A stretch of 64,000 bases of DNA from Actinomycetota bacterium. GTDB lineage: Bacteria > Actinomycetota > Acidimicrobiia > Acidimicrobiales > Acidimicrobilacustridaceae. The stretch is taken from positions 1 to 64,000 of the forward strand of contig JACPNV010000033.1 of assembly GCA_016185305.1 (NCBI GenBank), written 5' to 3'. The notes under the pieces were generated by a model. The model was not told where the DNA came from, ran no database searches, and saw only the letters and a list, made by a program, of their open reading frames with translations. The position numbers and the translations under genes were made by a program. Shown in pieces: positions 63,566 through 64,000 of the stretch; within the stretch, counting starts at the first letter, position 1; the number at the start of each line of letters is the position of its first letter.

Positions 63566-64000
63566 GTGCTCGCGACGTACCACCCCGACATCCTCGTCGA
63601 GTCCGACCAGCACGTGACCACCGTGACGATCAACCGGCCGGAGGCGAAGAACTCCTGTACGGGCGACATGTGGGTGGCGCTCGGGCGAACGTTCCAGGAT
63701 CTGGGGCAGGCGGGCGTGCGCGCCGTGGTGCTCACCGGTGCGGGCGGCGAGTTCTGCGCGGGCGCCGATCTCACGGGCGGTGCCGGCGCGCAAGCCTTTC
63801 CACCGCGCGGGACGATGCTCGACTACATGCGCGTGCTCGGTGACGTGGTGCTTGCGGTGCATGGCTGCCCGGTGCCGGTGGTTGCCAAGGTCGACGGTGC
63901 GTGCGTCGGTGCCGGTCTCGGTCTGGCACTGGCCGCAGACATGATCTGGTGTTCAGACCGGGCTCGGTTCTCGGCGATCTTCGCCAAGCGCGGCCTGAGC
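63566..64000 (+). CDS. Enoyl-CoA hydratase/isomerase family protein (3' partial)
   Basis: The frame from the GTG at 63,566 is open to the window end: TYHPDILVESDQHVTTVTIN, RPEAKNSCTGDMWVALGR, VVLTGAGGEFCAGADLTGGA (oxyanion-hole FCAGADL), VVAKVDGACVGAGLGLALAA and DMIWCSDRARFSAIFAKRGL. Crotonase superfamily; the residues for the first catalytic Glu fall in the DGACVGAGLGLA region and the second would lie just beyond the edge. Divergent from the TetR gene and probably under its control. Confidence 0.88.
   Translation, partial: MLATYHPDILVESDQHVTTVTINRPEAKNSCTGDMWVALGRTFQDLGQAGVRAVVLTGAGGEFCAGADLTGGAGAQAFPPRGTMLDYMRVLGDVVLAVHGCPVPVVAKVDGACVGAGLGLALAADMIWCSDRARFSAIFAKRGLS

Overview
The window is a high-GC chromosomal segment of an actinobacterium. 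An Acidimicrobiia-like host (Ilumatobacter relatives) is my inference, from the very high third-position GC, the ilvB-ilvN / serA / leuA / leuCD with divergent IclR regulator / gltX neighbourhood, the actinobacterial SerC, the secreted proteins ending in a repeated 'RILDSRPTG' module, and the TetR / enoyl-CoA hydratase / SDR genes. No rRNA gene is present, so the taxonomy is not proven.

Region 1 (about 1-12,200) is accessory DNA. It starts inside the C-terminal end of a large RHS/YD-repeat protein. It then carries a same-strand series of displaced RHS tails. Each tail begins at the conserved end of the RHS core (YDPxTGTFLxRDP ... NPYHYxxNDPLNxxDPxGLR) and is followed by a different tip domain and then by a small gene that touches or overlaps it. 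I count six core ends, at about 331, 1219, 2446, 3850, 6467 and 11,587. Most tips are Gly-rich and hydrophobic, and most partner genes encode one- or two-TM membrane proteins, so this reads as an array of toxin-tip/immunity cassettes. Mixed in are a PIN-like toxin-antitoxin pair, a duplicated VapBC locus (one copy broken), a dead transposase, a 98-bp tandem repeat, and a scrambled direct-plus-inverted duplication of earlier cassettes.

Region 2 (12,230-49,543) is mostly branched-chain amino acid and serine biosynthesis: ilvB-ilvN, ilvC, serC, an aspartate-type aminotransferase, serA, leuA, leuC-leuD with the divergent NdgR/LtbR-type regulator, leuB, ilvE and cimA. Three transcription units (ilvB, leuA, leuB) each begin with a very short leader peptide rich in the relevant amino acids (ILVVVLI, LELLL, VVIII). 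In each, a hairpin overlaps or abuts the leader stop codon and a terminator hairpin follows, which is classic attenuation. All three have a TTGaCg-17-nAnnnT promoter placed so that the leader ATG lies at or just after the predicted transcript start. leuB has an internal deletion with a frameshift. ilvC encodes a long class II enzyme with plant-type motifs. Between these genes are a surface-polysaccharide group (deacetylase/methyltransferase/helical fusion, GT2, GT-C), an acyl-CoA ligase, an S9 peptidase, a beta-propeller lipoprotein, a 1,605-residue repeat-rich secreted protein, a Ppx/GppA phosphatase, an alpha/beta hydrolase and greA.

Region 3 (49,600-56,810) has an ECF sigma factor with an overlapping membrane partner gene, two conserved proteins of unknown function, an L,D-transpeptidase lipoprotein, gltX, a SanA/YdcF-like membrane protein, tRNA-Gln(CUG) and tRNA-Glu(CUC).

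Region 4 (56,761-59,436) is a 2.6-kb island bounded by a 64-bp direct repeat of the 3' part of tRNA-Glu. It holds a TetR regulator, a divergent broken membrane gene, an IS3 scrap and a VapBC pair, but no integrase. After it come decayed genes (59,500-60,750), then what looks like acyl-CoA degradation: enoyl-CoA hydratase, SDR, a TetR regulator, and a second enoyl-CoA hydratase cut by the window end.
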